Of a stretch of DNA of 49,556 nt, positions 1-8,949 are shown one piece after another; the first letter of the stretch is position 1; each line of letters starts with the position of its first letter. A program made the translations under genes and the position numbers. Location of the stretch: NCBI GenBank assembly GCA_012729695.1, contig JAAYCP010000129.1:1-49556 (forward strand), written 5' to 3'. Under the pieces are notes generated by a model. It made no database searches. It was not told the DNA's origin and saw only the letters and a program-made list of their open reading frames with translations. Source of the DNA: Actinomycetales bacterium (GTDB lineage Bacteria; Actinomycetota; Actinomycetes; Actinomycetales; Dermatophilaceae).

Positions 1-716
1 ACTGGTCCGCCCGCATCTCCGCCACACACGGCAAGCCCCAGAACGTCCTGATGATCTCCGCGCACTGGGAGGACGAGCCGGTCTCGGTCTCCGCTACGCG
101 CGGTGGCGTCCCCCTCGTCTACGACTTTTGGGGCTTCCCGCAGAAGTACTACGAGGTCACCTACGACGCCCCCGGAGCCCCGGAGCTCGCCTCCTCGGTG
201 GAGCGACTGCTCGCCGCCGACGGTGAGACCGTGCGGCGGGACGAGTCACGGGGCCTCGACCACGGCGCCTATGTCCCGCTCGTCGAGATGTTCCCGGAGG
301 CCGACGTGCCGGTCCTGCAGCTCAGCCTGCCGACGCTCGACCCCCAGCGCCTCACCGATCTCGGGCGGCGGCTGGCGCCGCTGCGCGACGAGGGCACGCT
401 CATCATCGGCTCCGGCTTCACCACCCACAACCTGCGCTGGTTCAACCCCGCGACCGGTCCCGACGTCGCCCCGCCGAGTGCGAGCAGCGAGTTCGACCAC
501 TGGGCCGCCGAGACGATGGACGCCGGCGACCTCGACTCCCTCCTCGACTTCGAGCACCGGGCACCTGCGGCCCGGGTGGCGCACCCGCGCACCGAGCACT
601 GGGCGCCGCTGTATGTGGCTCTCGGCGCCGCGGACGCCAGCGGCTCGATCGACACCAAGGTGACGGTCGAGGGGTTCTGGTACGGGCTCTCGAAGCGCTC
701 CTGGCAGCTGAACTGA
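1..716 (+). CDS. DODA-type extradiol dioxygenase (LigB family), 5'-truncated
   Basis: The reading frame is open from the first bases (codons start at base 3) and ends at TGA 714-716. About 237 residues are visible and roughly 20-25 N-terminal ones are missing, including the usual HGSP metal-ligand motif. What remains matches the 4,5-DOPA-extradiol-dioxygenase-like family: ISAHW near the visible start, YDFWGFPQKYY, GSGFTTHNLRWF, and EHWAPLYVALGAAD near the C-terminus. The His residues in SAHW, THNL and EHWAP are the expected metal/catalytic positions of this fold. The family cleaves catechol rings, but many bacterial members have no known substrate, so the natural reaction is unassigned. It converges on the methyltransferase gene, 25 bases away. 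Confidence 0.9.
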   Translation, partial: WSARISATHGKPQNVLMISAHWEDEPVSVSATRGGVPLVYDFWGFPQKYYEVTYDAPGAPELASSVERLLAADGETVRRDESRGLDHGAYVPLVEMFPEADVPVLQLSLPTLDPQRLTDLGRRLAPLRDEGTLIIGSGFTTHNLRWFNPATGPDVAPPSASSEFDHWAAETMDAGDLDSLLDFEHRAPAARVAHPRTEHWAPLYVALGAADASGSIDTKVTVEGFWYGLSKRSWQLN

Positions 717-730
717 CCAGCCAGGAACCG

Positions 731-761
731 ACGGATTCCCATCAGTCGATGAGGAATCCGT
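731..761. terminator. Stem-loop at convergent gene ends
   Basis: ACGGATTCC (731-739) pairs perfectly with GGAATCCGT (753-761) around a 13-base loop. It lies between the dioxygenase stop and the methyltransferase stop, overlapping the latter's last codons, so it could end transcription from both sides. No T-run follows. Confidence 0.4.
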
Positions 762-2244
762 TCGCGACGAGGTAGCGCAAGATGGGCACGACCCGCTCGC
801 GCACCTCTGACTCGTCCTCGTCTAGCAGGGCCGCGATCGCGGTCAGCGCCTGACCGGCCGTGAGCGACCCGTCCGCGACTCCGACATACGCGGCGGCGTA
901 GCTGTCGAGCGCCACCCGCAGTCGCAGTCCACCTCCTTGGGTCACGGTGACGTCCACCGGCTCGGAGGACCCTGGACTCAGGCGGTGCTCGACGAAGACG
1001 TCGGTGGGCGCCGCCCAGGCCACCTCGAGCAGCTCGTCGTCAGTCATCTCCGCGAGCCGGACTCGCGCGTCCAGGCCGGCGGCGATCGTCGCCCCCATGG
1101 CCGGGCCGACCGGACCCCGCACGTCCATGAGGTCCACGAACGGCTCGCGGTCCGTCTGCGGCTTGTGGAGGGTGATGATCCCGAAGCCGACCGCCTCGAC
1201 ATCGCGTGAGGCGAAGTCGTCGAGCCACGCCGCATACATCGCCTCGAACTGACCTGTGCCCGCGTGGTGCCCACCGTCGCGGGTCCAGGTCTCGGCGTAC
1301 TGTGCGGGGTCCTGCACCTCCCGCTGCACCACCCAGGCGTCGAGTCCGCTGCGCTGGACCCAGGCACCCACCCGGTCGCGCCAGGTCGTGCCGCGCGGGA
1401 TCTCCCAGTTGCCGATCAGCTGGGCGACCCCTCCTGGCTCGAGATGGGCGCCGAGCCCGACGACAAGGTCCTCGACGACGGCGTCCCCCGCGCCACCGGC
1501 ATCGCGGTACTCGAAGAGGGGCACCGAGCCGTCCCGCGGGGTGATGACGAACGGCGGGTTGCTCACGATGAGGTCGAAGGTCTCGCCCGCGACCGGCTCG
1601 AGCATCGACCCGCGGCGGATGTCCCAGCTCACCTTGTTGAGGGCCGCGTTGAAGCTTGCGTATGCGAGGGCCCGCTCGGAGAGGTCGGTCACCACCACCT
1701 CGTCGGCGTCCAGGGACAGGTGCAACGCCTGCACGCCGGAGCCGGTGCCCACATCGAGCGCGCGCCGAACGGGGCGGCGCGGCGTCCAGGCCGCCAGCGT
1801 CGTCGAGGCGCCGCCGATGCCGAGGACGTGGTCCGGGGCGAGGGGCTCCCCCGTGGCGATCTCGGAGAGGTCGGAGGCGACCCACCAGGTGTGCTCGTCC
1901 GCCGCATACGGTCGCAGGTCGCACGTGGCGACCAGGCCGTCTCCCTCCAGCCGAGCCAGTCGCAGTGCGAGGAGGCCGTCGATCCCGGTGTTCGGCAGCG
2001 CCGCGACCACGTCGCTCACGTCGACCGGGGCGCCGAGGGCGAAGAGTCTGATCAGCGCTGCGCAGGGGTCGGTGGACTCGGCCGTGACCCTCTCGGCCGG
2101 CAGCCGGTGCTCACGGGCCAGGGCAGCGGAAGCCATCGGGCCGAGCACCTCGGTGACCCCGGTGACGGTGAACCGCGCGGCGATGAGGTCGGTCCGGAGC
2201 AGGGCCAGCAGGTCATGGTCGACGACCGGGAGTGAGGTGCGCAT
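742..2244 (-). CDS. Class I SAM-dependent methyltransferase (HemK/PrmC-like NPPF motif, DUF7059-type N-terminus)
   Basis: A 500-residue protein. Residues 1-130 form an N-terminal region like the DUF7059-type extension found in actinobacteria. Residues 160-330 are a Rossmann methyltransferase core: the SAM loop DVGTGSG is at 164-170 and SNPPF at 228-232. NPPF-type motifs mark N-methyltransferases acting on amide or amino nitrogens (PrmC/HemK, RlmG types). The C-terminal 150 residues resemble no domain I can name. Substrate is unknown; rRNA or protein glutamine are candidates by family only. A TAGGCT -10-like box (2254-2259) lies 9 nt before the ATG, suggesting a very short or absent leader. 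hppA lies just upstream on the same strand, but a strong hairpin separates them. Confidence 0.88.
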   Translation of the reverse strand: MRTSLPVVDHDLLALLRTDLIAARFTVTGVTEVLGPMASAALAREHRLPAERVTAESTDPCAALIRLFALGAPVDVSDVVAALPNTGIDGLLALRLARLEGDGLVATCDLRPYAADEHTWWVASDLSEIATGEPLAPDHVLGIGGASTTLAAWTPRRPVRRALDVGTGSGVQALHLSLDADEVVVTDLSERALAYASFNAALNKVSWDIRRGSMLEPVAGETFDLIVSNPPFVITPRDGSVPLFEYRDAGGAGDAVVEDLVVGLGAHLEPGGVAQLIGNWEIPRGTTWRDRVGAWVQRSGLDAWVVQREVQDPAQYAETWTRDGGHHAGTGQFEAMYAAWLDDFASRDVEAVGFGIITLHKPQTDREPFVDLMDVRGPVGPAMGATIAAGLDARVRLAEMTDDELLEVAWAAPTDVFVEHRLSPGSSEPVDVTVTQGGGLRLRVALDSYAAAYVGVADGSLTAGQALTAIAALLDEDESEVRERVVPILRYLVANGFLID

Positions 2245-2275
2245 AGTGCCCCGAGCCTACTGCGGCACGAACGCG

Positions 2276-2311
2276 GGAGGCCGCCGCGATCCGGTGATCG
2301 CGGCGGCCTCC
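2276..2311 (-). terminator. Strong hairpin downstream of hppA
   Basis: A perfect 16-bp stem (2276-2291 with 2296-2311) closes a CGGT loop just after the hppA stop and before the methyltransferase promoter. No T-tract follows, which is common for actinobacterial terminators. Confidence 0.65.
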
Positions 2312-2338
2312 TGTCCGTGGCCCTGGCGGGCCGGGGGG

Positions 2339-4687
2339 TCAGGACACGCTCGTGGGGAAGTCCGCCGTCGCGGACGCCGAGTCGGGGTGCTCGTCGACGC
2401 CGATCGCCAGGTCCTTGCTCTTGGACCAGGTGACGGCTCCCACGATGATGATGGCCGCGACGACGGCGATGGCGATGCGGATCGCCTCGTTCGCGCCGGT
2501 GCCGATGGACAGGGTCACGACCGCCGGGGCGATGAGCACCGAGACGAGGTTCATCACCTTGAGCAGCGGGTTGATCGCCGGGCCGGCGGTGTCCTTGAAG
2601 GGGTCACCCACGGTGTCACCGATGACCGCGGCAGCGTGCGCCATCGAGTGCTTGCCACCGTGGTGCCCGTCCTCGATGATCTTCTTGGCGTTGTCCCACG
2701 TACCACCGGAGTTCGCGAGGAAGACCGCCATGAGGGCGCCGGCCCCGATCGCACCGCCCAGGAATCCGGCCAGGGCGCCGACGCCGAGTCCGAAGCCGAC
2801 GGCGATGGGGGACATGACGGCCAGCAGGCCGGGCGTGGTGAGCTCGCGCAGCGAGTCCTTGGTGCAGATGTCGACGACGCGGCCGTACTCGGGCTTCTCG
2901 GTGTAGTCCATGATGCCCGGCTTCTCCCGGAACTGACGGCGCACCTCGAAGACGATCGCTCCCGCAGCGCGGGTGACCGCGTTGATGGCGAGACCGGAGA
3001 AGAGGAAGACGACGGCGGCACCGAGGATGAGGCCGACGAGGATGTTCGGAGCCGTGACGAGGCCCATGGCGTCCTGGGTGAAGGTCTCCACCTCGGCTGC
3101 GGCCGCGCCCACGTCGTCCAGGGCGGACTGCCAGGCGTTGGTGTAGGAGCCGAAGAGTGCAGTCGCTGCCAGGACAGCGGTGGCGATGGCGATGCCCTTG
3201 GTGATGGCCTTCGTCGTGTTGCCGACCGCGTCGAGCTCGGTGAGGATCTGCGCGCCGGCCTCGTCGACGTCACCGGACATCTCCGCGATGCCCTGGGCGT
3301 TGTCCGACACCGGACCGAAGGTGTCCATGGCGACGATGACCCCGACGGTGGTGAGGAGACCGCAGCCGGCGAGGGCGACGAGGAAGAGAGCGAGAGCGGT
3401 GGAGCCGCCGCCGAGCAGGAAGGCGAGGTAGACGGCGCCACCGATGATGGCCGCTGTGTAGACCGCCGACTCGAGACCGACACCGATACCCGAGAGCACG
3501 ACCGTGGCCGGGCCGGTCAGGGTCGTCCGGGCCACGTCGAGCGTCGGGCGCTTGTCGGTGCCGGTGAAGTAGCCGGTCAGCCAGAGGATGACGCCGGCAA
3601 GGACGATGCCGATGACCACTGCACCGAAAGCCGCCAGACGGGGGTCGCCGTCGAGCTGGGTGACCGACTCGGCCGAGGCGCCGAGGTCGGCGAAGCTCGC
3701 GGGCAGGTAGGTGTACGCCGCGATGGCGCAGAGGACGGCGGAGATGACGGCGGAGAGGTAGAAGCCACGGTTGATGGCCTTGAGGGCGTTCTCGCCCTTG
3801 CGGACCTTGGTGATGTAGACACCGATGAGCGCCGTGACCGCACCGATCGCCGGGACGATGAGTGGGAAGACCAGACCGTAGGTGCCGAACGCGACCGAGC
3901 CCAGGATGAGGGCGGCCACGAGCATGACCGCGTAGGACTCGAAGAGGTCCGCAGCCATACCGGCGCAGTCACCGACGTTGTCACCCACGTTGTCGGCGAT
4001 GGTGGCGGCGTTGCGGGGGTCGTCCTCGGGGATACCCGCCTCGACCTTGCCGACGAGGTCGGCGCCGACGTCAGCGGCCTTGGTGAAGATGCCGCCGCCG
4101 ACCCGCATGAACATCGCGAGCAGCGCGGCGCCGAAGCCGAAGCCCTCGAGCACGGCCGGGGCGTCGCCCTTGTAGAGGAGGACGACGAGGGCGGCACCGA
4201 GGAGCCCGAGGCCGACCGTCGTCATACCGACGGCGCCACCGGTGCGGAAGGCGATCCGCATGCCCAGCTGCTCGTCACCTTCCCTCGCTGCGGCAGCAAC
4301 ACGGACGTTGGCGCGGACCGCCAGCGACATCCCGAGGTAGCCGATCGCGGCGGAGAACAGGGCGCCGAACACGAACGCCACCGAGCGTCCCCACAGGACA
4401 CCGGCGTTGTCGGCGGGGAGCACGAGGAGCAGGAAGAAGACAAGGACCACGAAGGCGCCAAGTGTCTTGAACTGCCGGCCGAGGTATGCCTGGGCCCCCT
4501 CCTCCACGGCTCCGGAGATCTCCCGCATCTTGTCCGTCCCCGACGCCTGCGCCAGCACCTGCTGACGGAAGACGAAGCCCATGACCAGGGCGATCGCCGC
4601 GATGACCGCGACGACCAGCACGAGTGAGTAGTTCAGGCCGCTGAGCTCGAGATCAGCTGTTGCGGCCGGCAGCACGTGGCTGACCAT
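2339..4687 (-). CDS. hppA: K+-independent membrane-bound proton-pumping pyrophosphatase
   Basis: A 782-residue, very hydrophobic protein of the H+-PPase family, which hydrolyses cytoplasmic pyrophosphate and pumps protons across the membrane. Family signatures are clear: DVGADLVGK at 206-214 and EDDPRN at about 221-226 (Mg-PPi site), followed by DNVGDNVGDCAGMAADLFES. The subclass marker is GNTTKA at 489-494. A Lys in this position (residue 493) is the hallmark of K+-independent pumps, whereas K+-dependent ones have Ala. Length fits the family (700-800 aa), with about 16 membrane helices expected. The start is well supported by an AAGGAGG ribosome site just upstream. The gene is probably monocistronic, ending at the 2276-2311 hairpin. 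Confidence 0.97.
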   Translation of the reverse strand: MVSHVLPAATADLELSGLNYSLVLVVAVIAAIALVMGFVFRQQVLAQASGTDKMREISGAVEEGAQAYLGRQFKTLGAFVVLVFFLLLVLPADNAGVLWGRSVAFVFGALFSAAIGYLGMSLAVRANVRVAAAAREGDEQLGMRIAFRTGGAVGMTTVGLGLLGAALVVLLYKGDAPAVLEGFGFGAALLAMFMRVGGGIFTKAADVGADLVGKVEAGIPEDDPRNAATIADNVGDNVGDCAGMAADLFESYAVMLVAALILGSVAFGTYGLVFPLIVPAIGAVTALIGVYITKVRKGENALKAINRGFYLSAVISAVLCAIAAYTYLPASFADLGASAESVTQLDGDPRLAAFGAVVIGIVLAGVILWLTGYFTGTDKRPTLDVARTTLTGPATVVLSGIGVGLESAVYTAAIIGGAVYLAFLLGGGSTALALFLVALAGCGLLTTVGVIVAMDTFGPVSDNAQGIAEMSGDVDEAGAQILTELDAVGNTTKAITKGIAIATAVLAATALFGSYTNAWQSALDDVGAAAAEVETFTQDAMGLVTAPNILVGLILGAAVVFLFSGLAINAVTRAAGAIVFEVRRQFREKPGIMDYTEKPEYGRVVDICTKDSLRELTTPGLLAVMSPIAVGFGLGVGALAGFLGGAIGAGALMAVFLANSGGTWDNAKKIIEDGHHGGKHSMAHAAAVIGDTVGDPFKDTAGPAINPLLKVMNLVSVLIAPAVVTLSIGTGANEAIRIAIAVVAAIIIVGAVTWSKSKDLAIGVDEHPDSASATADFPTSVS

Positions 4688-4831
4688 TCCATCCTCCTTG
4701 ATGGGGTGCGTGAAGGGGTGACGGTGGCAGGCTACGCGGCACGCCGCCGGCCCTGACCATACCCGTGGCGTCCGTCACGGGCTGAACCCACCCCATGTGT
4801 TGGGCATCACGAGCGTCCCCAAGGCCTGGAT

Positions 4832-5182
4832 CTACTCCGGGCCGGAGAGCGCCCCCACAGCATCGTTGACACTGTCGTGGATCACGAAGACGCTGTCGAG
4901 TCCTGTGATCGACATCACTCGGATGATCCGCGGAGACGTGCAGACCAGGTGCAGGTCCCCACCGAGGTCCCGCACCGCCTTGAGCCGGCCGACCATGACC
5001 CCGAGCCCGGTGGAGTCGATGAACCGGACGCCGCTCAGGTCCAGGACGATGAGGCGGTGCCCGGCCGCCAGGACACGGTCCAGCGCATCGCGAACCGTGA
5101 ACGCGGTCGCGACGTCGATGTCCCCGCCCAGGACGAGGACGAAGACGCCGTCCTGCTGCGATGTCGTGACGGTGACCTGCAC
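4832..5182 (-). CDS. STAS-domain anti-sigma factor antagonist
   Basis: A 116-residue single-domain protein of the SpoIIAA/RsbV type. These bind an anti-sigma kinase and release a stress sigma factor, with activity switched by phosphorylation of a conserved serine. The motif DSTGLGV is present with the phosphoacceptor Ser at residue 57, preceded by the strand LIVLDLSGVRFI. The GTG start at 5182 follows an AAGGAG box about 11 nt upstream. No partner kinase or sigma factor is encoded nearby, so its cognate switch must lie elsewhere. The gene lies upstream of hppA on the same strand, 144 nt away, and is divergent from the SDR gene. Confidence 0.93.
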   Translation of the reverse strand: MQVTVTTSQQDGVFVLVLGGDIDVATAFTVRDALDRVLAAGHRLIVLDLSGVRFIDSTGLGVMVGRLKAVRDLGGDLHLVCTSPRIIRVMSITGLDSVFVIHDSVNDAVGALSGPE

Positions 5183-5343
5183 TGCGGGTCGGGCTCCTTG
5201 AGAGGCGGTGCGAGGTGGCCCGGTCCGCTGCCGATGACAGGGACGGGGAGTTCCTCCTGACGGTTCCTGCGCATACGGTAGCCACGAAGCACCTGCTTGC
5301 CCAAAGCCGGGCAGCCGAACACCCGATGCACGAGGAGTCCGCC

Positions 5344-6093
5344 ATGACCACCACGCTCATCACCGGAGCCAGTGCCGGACTCGGAGCCGAGACGGCCCGG
5401 CAGCTTGCTGCACGGGGGGACGACCTGGCGCTCGCCGCCCGGCGGGAGGGCCAGCTCGAGCGGCTGCGCGAGGAGATCCTCGCCGCCCATCCAGAGCGGA
5501 CGGTGTCGATCGCCACTCTCGATGTGACCGATGACGAGGCCGTCTTCGACGTCTTCGAGCGGTTCAGCCAGCAGTTCGGCACGATCGACCGGGTCATCGT
5601 CAACGCCGGCATCGGGAAGGGTGCTCCGATCGGGACCGGCCGCTACGACGCCAACCGGGCAACGGCGATGACGAACTTCGTCGGGGCGCTGGCCCAGTCG
5701 GAGGCCGCCATGCAGATCTTCCGGCGACAGCGCTACGGCCACCTCGTGATGATCTCGTCCATCTCCGCCCTGCGCGGGATGCCCGGCGCCATGACCACCT
5801 ACGCCGCGACCAAGGCAGGGGTGGCCTCGCTGGCCGAGGGCATCCGACACGAGGTGTCGGGGAGTTCGGACCTCGACATCGACGTGTCCGTCATCTACCC
5901 GGGCTACATCGAGTCGGAGATGAACCGTGGCGTCCGGATGCCTTTCATGGTCGACACCGAGACCGGCGTCCGCGCCATCGTCAGCGCGATCGAGAAACGG
6001 TCCGCCCACGCGCGGGTCCCGGCCTGGCCGTGGCTGCCGATGGGCACCGCCCTGCGCCACCTCCCGCTGCCTGTCGTCCGGCGGTTCACCTGA
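5344..6093 (+). CDS. SDR family NAD(P)-dependent oxidoreductase
   Basis: A 249-residue classical short-chain dehydrogenase/reductase. The cofactor motif TGASAGLG is at residues 7-14, NAG at 87-89, catalytic Ser in MISSIS around 138, and the YAATK catalytic pair (Tyr153/Lys157). The start is placed at ATG 5344 because the Rossmann fold begins immediately after it and a GAGGAG site lies just upstream; a longer in-frame extension from 5215 has no family similarity. Substrate cannot be read from sequence. The 3' end overlaps the start assigned to the helicase, so the two may be co-transcribed. Confidence 0.93.
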   Translation: MTTTLITGASAGLGAETARQLAARGDDLALAARREGQLERLREEILAAHPERTVSIATLDVTDDEAVFDVFERFSQQFGTIDRVIVNAGIGKGAPIGTGRYDANRATAMTNFVGALAQSEAAMQIFRRQRYGHLVMISSISALRGMPGAMTTYAATKAGVASLAEGIRHEVSGSSDLDIDVSVIYPGYIESEMNRGVRMPFMVDTETGVRAIVSAIEKRSAHARVPAWPWLPMGTALRHLPLPVVRRFT

Positions 6094-8384
6094 GCAGCGG
6101 TCCCGAGGACTGGCTCCGCCTCCTGGCCGAGCGGCACGGCGCGGAGCGGATCGCGCACGTCGAGCGACTGCCGGAGCGGGCGGGGTCGCCGGCGGCGTGG
6201 CCCTCATGGGTCGACCCGCAGGTGTATGCCGCACTCGCCGGGGCGGGGATCCGCACCTTGTGGTCGCACCAGCGGCAGGGGATGGATCTCGCCTGGGGAG
6301 GCGAGGACGTCGTCGTCTCGACCGGGACCGCCTCGGGGAAGTCCTTGATCTATCTCGTCGCCTCCCTCTCGGCTGTCGCCGAGGGGCTGTCGGATCTTTC
6401 CGGGCGGGGGGCGACAGCTCTCTACCTCTCACCGACCAAGGCCCTCGCGGCCGACCAGCTGGCTCGTCTGCAGGCACTGCAGCTCCCGGGGATCCGGTCG
6501 GTGACCTACGACGGCGACACCCCGACCGAGGAGCGACGCTGGGCGCGCGACCACGCACATCTCGTGCTCAGCAACCCCGACCTCGTGCACCACTCGCTGC
6601 TCCCGAGGCACCGCCAGTGGTCCCGGTTCCTGCGGGCACTCCGGTTCGTCGTCATCGACGAGTGCCACACCTACCGTGGCGTGTTCGGGTCGCACGTCTC
6701 TGCCGTGCTGCGGCGGCTGCGTCGCGTGTGCACCCGGTACGGCGCCGACCCGACCTTCGTGCTGGCGTCCGCCACGGTCGCCGATCCCGCGGGCCACGGA
6801 TCGGCGCTCGTCGGCCGACCCGTCACGGCCGTCACCGAGGACGGCTCGCCGAGAGCAGCGATGACGGCGGCCCTCTGGGAGCCCCGGACCGACGAGGCCA
6901 CGGGTGAACGGGTGTCGGCGACGACGGAGGCCGCCGCCCTCCTGGCCGACCTCGTCGAGGCCGGCTCCCAGACCGTGGCGTTCGCCCGCTCCCGCGCCGG
7001 TGTCGAGGCGCTGGCCTCGTCGGCCCGCCGGCGGCTCGACTTCCGTGGTGAGTCCGACCTGGTACGCGCAGTGGCCGCCTATCGGGGCGGGTATCTGCCG
7101 TCGGAACGACGCGACCTGGAGCGCGACGTCCGCGGCGGCGAGCTGCGAGGGCTGGCCGCCACGAACGCGCTCGAGCTGGGGGTGGACATCAACGGCCTGG
7201 ACGCCGTCCTCATCGCGGGCTGGCCGGGTCGGCGGGCATCGCTGTGGCAGCAGTGGGGTCGCGCCGGACGGGCGGGCCAGCCGGCCCTCGGGGTGTTCGT
7301 CGCCGCGGACGACCCGCTCGACGCATACCTCGTCCGGCACCCGGAGGCGGTTTTCGGCGAGCCCGTCGAGCACACCGTCATGGATCCGGGCAACCCGCGG
7401 ATCCTCGCCGCCCACCTCGCGACCGCCGCGTCGGAGGTGCCCCTCACAGAAGCGGACCTGGAGCTGTTCGGCCCGCACGCCCGCCACGTGACCGACCGGC
7501 TCGTGGCCGCCGGGATCCTCCGACGACGGCCGACCGGCTGGTACTGGGCGAGGGAGGACCGACCCACCGACCACGTCTCACTGCGGGGGGCCGCCTCGGT
7601 CGTGTCGATCGTCGAGCGGGGCACCGGACGCGTGGTGGGCACGATCGACGAGGCGAGCGCGCATACGCAGGTGCACACCGGGGCGGTGCACGTCCATCAG
7701 GGCCAGTCGTATGTCGTCGTGGACCTCGATCTCGAGGGCGCGGTCGCCACGGTCGTGAGGGGCGATCCCGGCTGGACGACGACGGCCCAGTCCGTGAGCG
7801 AGTTCCGCATCGAGGGGGTCGAGCAGCGTCGACGGTATGCGGGGGCCGAGGTCTGCTACGGAGCTGTCCGGGTCACCGGTCAGGTCACCGGCTTCACGCG
7901 GCGGCTCCCGAGCGGGGAGATCATCGGCCAGCACGCCCTCGACCTTCCGACGCGCACCCTCAACACCATGGCGGTCTGGTGGACACAGACCGAGGACTCG
8001 CTCCTCGAGGCGGGGCTGGTGCCCGCCGGCATCCCCGGTGCCGCGCACGCGGCCGAGCACGCGGCCATCGGCATGCTGCCGCTCATGGCGACGTGCGACC
8101 GGTGGGACATCGGTGGGGTGTCAACCGATCTGCACCCGGACACGGGACAGCCGACGATCATGATCTACGACGGCTACCCCGGTGGGGCGGGATTCTCCGA
8201 GCGCGCCTTCGGGCAGTGGGACGACTGGACGAGGGCCACGCTGCAGCGCCTCCTCGAGTGCCCCTGCGCATCGGGCTGCCCGTCCTGTGTGCAGTCACCG
8301 AAGTGCGGGAACGGCAACGAGCCTCTCGACAAGGTGGGGGCGCAACACCTCCTTCGGTCCGCGTTGGGCATGGGAGGGGGCTAG
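6030..8384 (+). CDS. DECH-box superfamily 2 helicase with C-terminal DUF1998 zinc domain (SftH/MrfA type)
   Basis: A roughly 784-residue helicase matching the 'helicase/secretion neighbourhood DEAH-box helicase' family. Domain 1 has Walker A STGTASGKS (97-105), Walker B DECH (210-213) and SAT (motif III). Domain 2 has ELGVDI and QWGRAGRAGQ (motif VI). The C-terminus carries the DUF1998 four-cysteine zinc motif, Cys 744, 746, 750 and 753, with a further Cys at 759. Relatives are Mycobacterium SftH and Bacillus MrfA, which translocate 3'-5' on DNA and act in mitomycin-type damage repair. The GTG at 6030 overlaps the SDR gene and is uncertain: family similarity begins only around residue 24, with no better start codon or clear ribosome site. 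Confidence 0.94.
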   Translation: MAADGHRPAPPPAACRPAVHLSSGPEDWLRLLAERHGAERIAHVERLPERAGSPAAWPSWVDPQVYAALAGAGIRTLWSHQRQGMDLAWGGEDVVVSTGTASGKSLIYLVASLSAVAEGLSDLSGRGATALYLSPTKALAADQLARLQALQLPGIRSVTYDGDTPTEERRWARDHAHLVLSNPDLVHHSLLPRHRQWSRFLRALRFVVIDECHTYRGVFGSHVSAVLRRLRRVCTRYGADPTFVLASATVADPAGHGSALVGRPVTAVTEDGSPRAAMTAALWEPRTDEATGERVSATTEAAALLADLVEAGSQTVAFARSRAGVEALASSARRRLDFRGESDLVRAVAAYRGGYLPSERRDLERDVRGGELRGLAATNALELGVDINGLDAVLIAGWPGRRASLWQQWGRAGRAGQPALGVFVAADDPLDAYLVRHPEAVFGEPVEHTVMDPGNPRILAAHLATAASEVPLTEADLELFGPHARHVTDRLVAAGILRRRPTGWYWAREDRPTDHVSLRGAASVVSIVERGTGRVVGTIDEASAHTQVHTGAVHVHQGQSYVVVDLDLEGAVATVVRGDPGWTTTAQSVSEFRIEGVEQRRRYAGAEVCYGAVRVTGQVTGFTRRLPSGEIIGQHALDLPTRTLNTMAVWWTQTEDSLLEAGLVPAGIPGAAHAAEHAAIGMLPLMATCDRWDIGGVSTDLHPDTGQPTIMIYDGYPGGAGFSERAFGQWDDWTRATLQRLLECPCASGCPSCVQSPKCGNGNEPLDKVGAQHLLRSALGMGGG

Positions 8385-8447
8385 CCTGTTGAGCAAGCCG
8401 GCTCCGGTCCGCAACGCCGCGCCGACCGCGCGGGGAAAGGCTGACAC

Positions 8448-8900
8448 ATGATCCTCCTGGGTCTCATCCTCATCGTCCTTGCCCTCGGCGCCGGTGGGTT
8501 CCTCTTCCTGGGGACCTCTGCGCTGGACCCGATCGAGCTGATCGTCCTCAACCGGACCTACGAGATGTCTCCCTGGGCGCTCGTCGTGGCCGGCGTCATC
8601 GCGACGACCCTGCTCTGGTGGGGATGGGCACTGGTGCGGATGGGCACCCGTCGCCGGGTCCGCAGGAGCCGCGAGGCCAAGGAGGCGGCCCGTCAGGCCG
8701 AGCTGGACCGGGCGGCCCAGGAGAAGGAGAACCAGGCCAAGTGGGAGCGCCAGCTGCGTGAGCGCGAGCGTCAGGTGCGCGAGAGCGAGGAGCGACAGCG
8801 CGGACAGCGCGTCGTCACCGGCGAGTCGAGGCCGGTCGCTGACGGCGCCGGGCACCGCGCCGACGCCCCGCCCCCGCCTCCGCAGCAGAGCGGGCTGTAG
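8448..8900 (+). CDS. Small two-helix membrane protein with charged coiled-coil tail
   Basis: A 150-residue protein I cannot name. It has two hydrophobic helices (about residues 2-22 and 42-62) joined by a short external loop. A strongly basic patch (RRRVRRSR) and a long Glu/Arg/Gln-rich stretch (about 68-116) follow, which should form a cytoplasmic coiled coil. The tail is low-complexity and proline-rich. The layout suggests a membrane-anchored scaffold or adaptor. A GGGGAAAGG-like ribosome site precedes the ATG. A TAGCCT box (8382-8387) overlapping the helicase stop could give it its own promoter. It ends at a hairpin shared with the convergent lipoprotein gene. Confidence 0.75.
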   Translation: MILLGLILIVLALGAGGFLFLGTSALDPIELIVLNRTYEMSPWALVVAGVIATTLLWWGWALVRMGTRRRVRRSREAKEAARQAELDRAAQEKENQAKWERQLRERERQVRESEERQRGQRVVTGESRPVADGAGHRADAPPPPPQQSGL

Positions 8901-8928
8901 CTCTCAGCAGGCAGGCAAGTCGCAGAGA

Positions 8929-8948
8929 AGCGCAGCATGGGCTGCGCT
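8929..8948. terminator. Bidirectional stem-loop between convergent genes
   Basis: AGCGCAGC (8929-8936) pairs perfectly with GCTGCGCT (8941-8948) around an ATGG loop, midway between the membrane protein stop and the lipoprotein stop. Confidence 0.6.
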
Positions 8949-8949
8949 G

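Noticed and set aside
1256-4627. Long plus-strand open frame (over 1100 codons) across the methyltransferase and hppA genes
   Set aside because: It is antisense to two well-conserved genes and low-complexity (Arg/Asp/Gly/Glu-rich), as expected from GC-rich third-codon bias; no ribosome site or family match.
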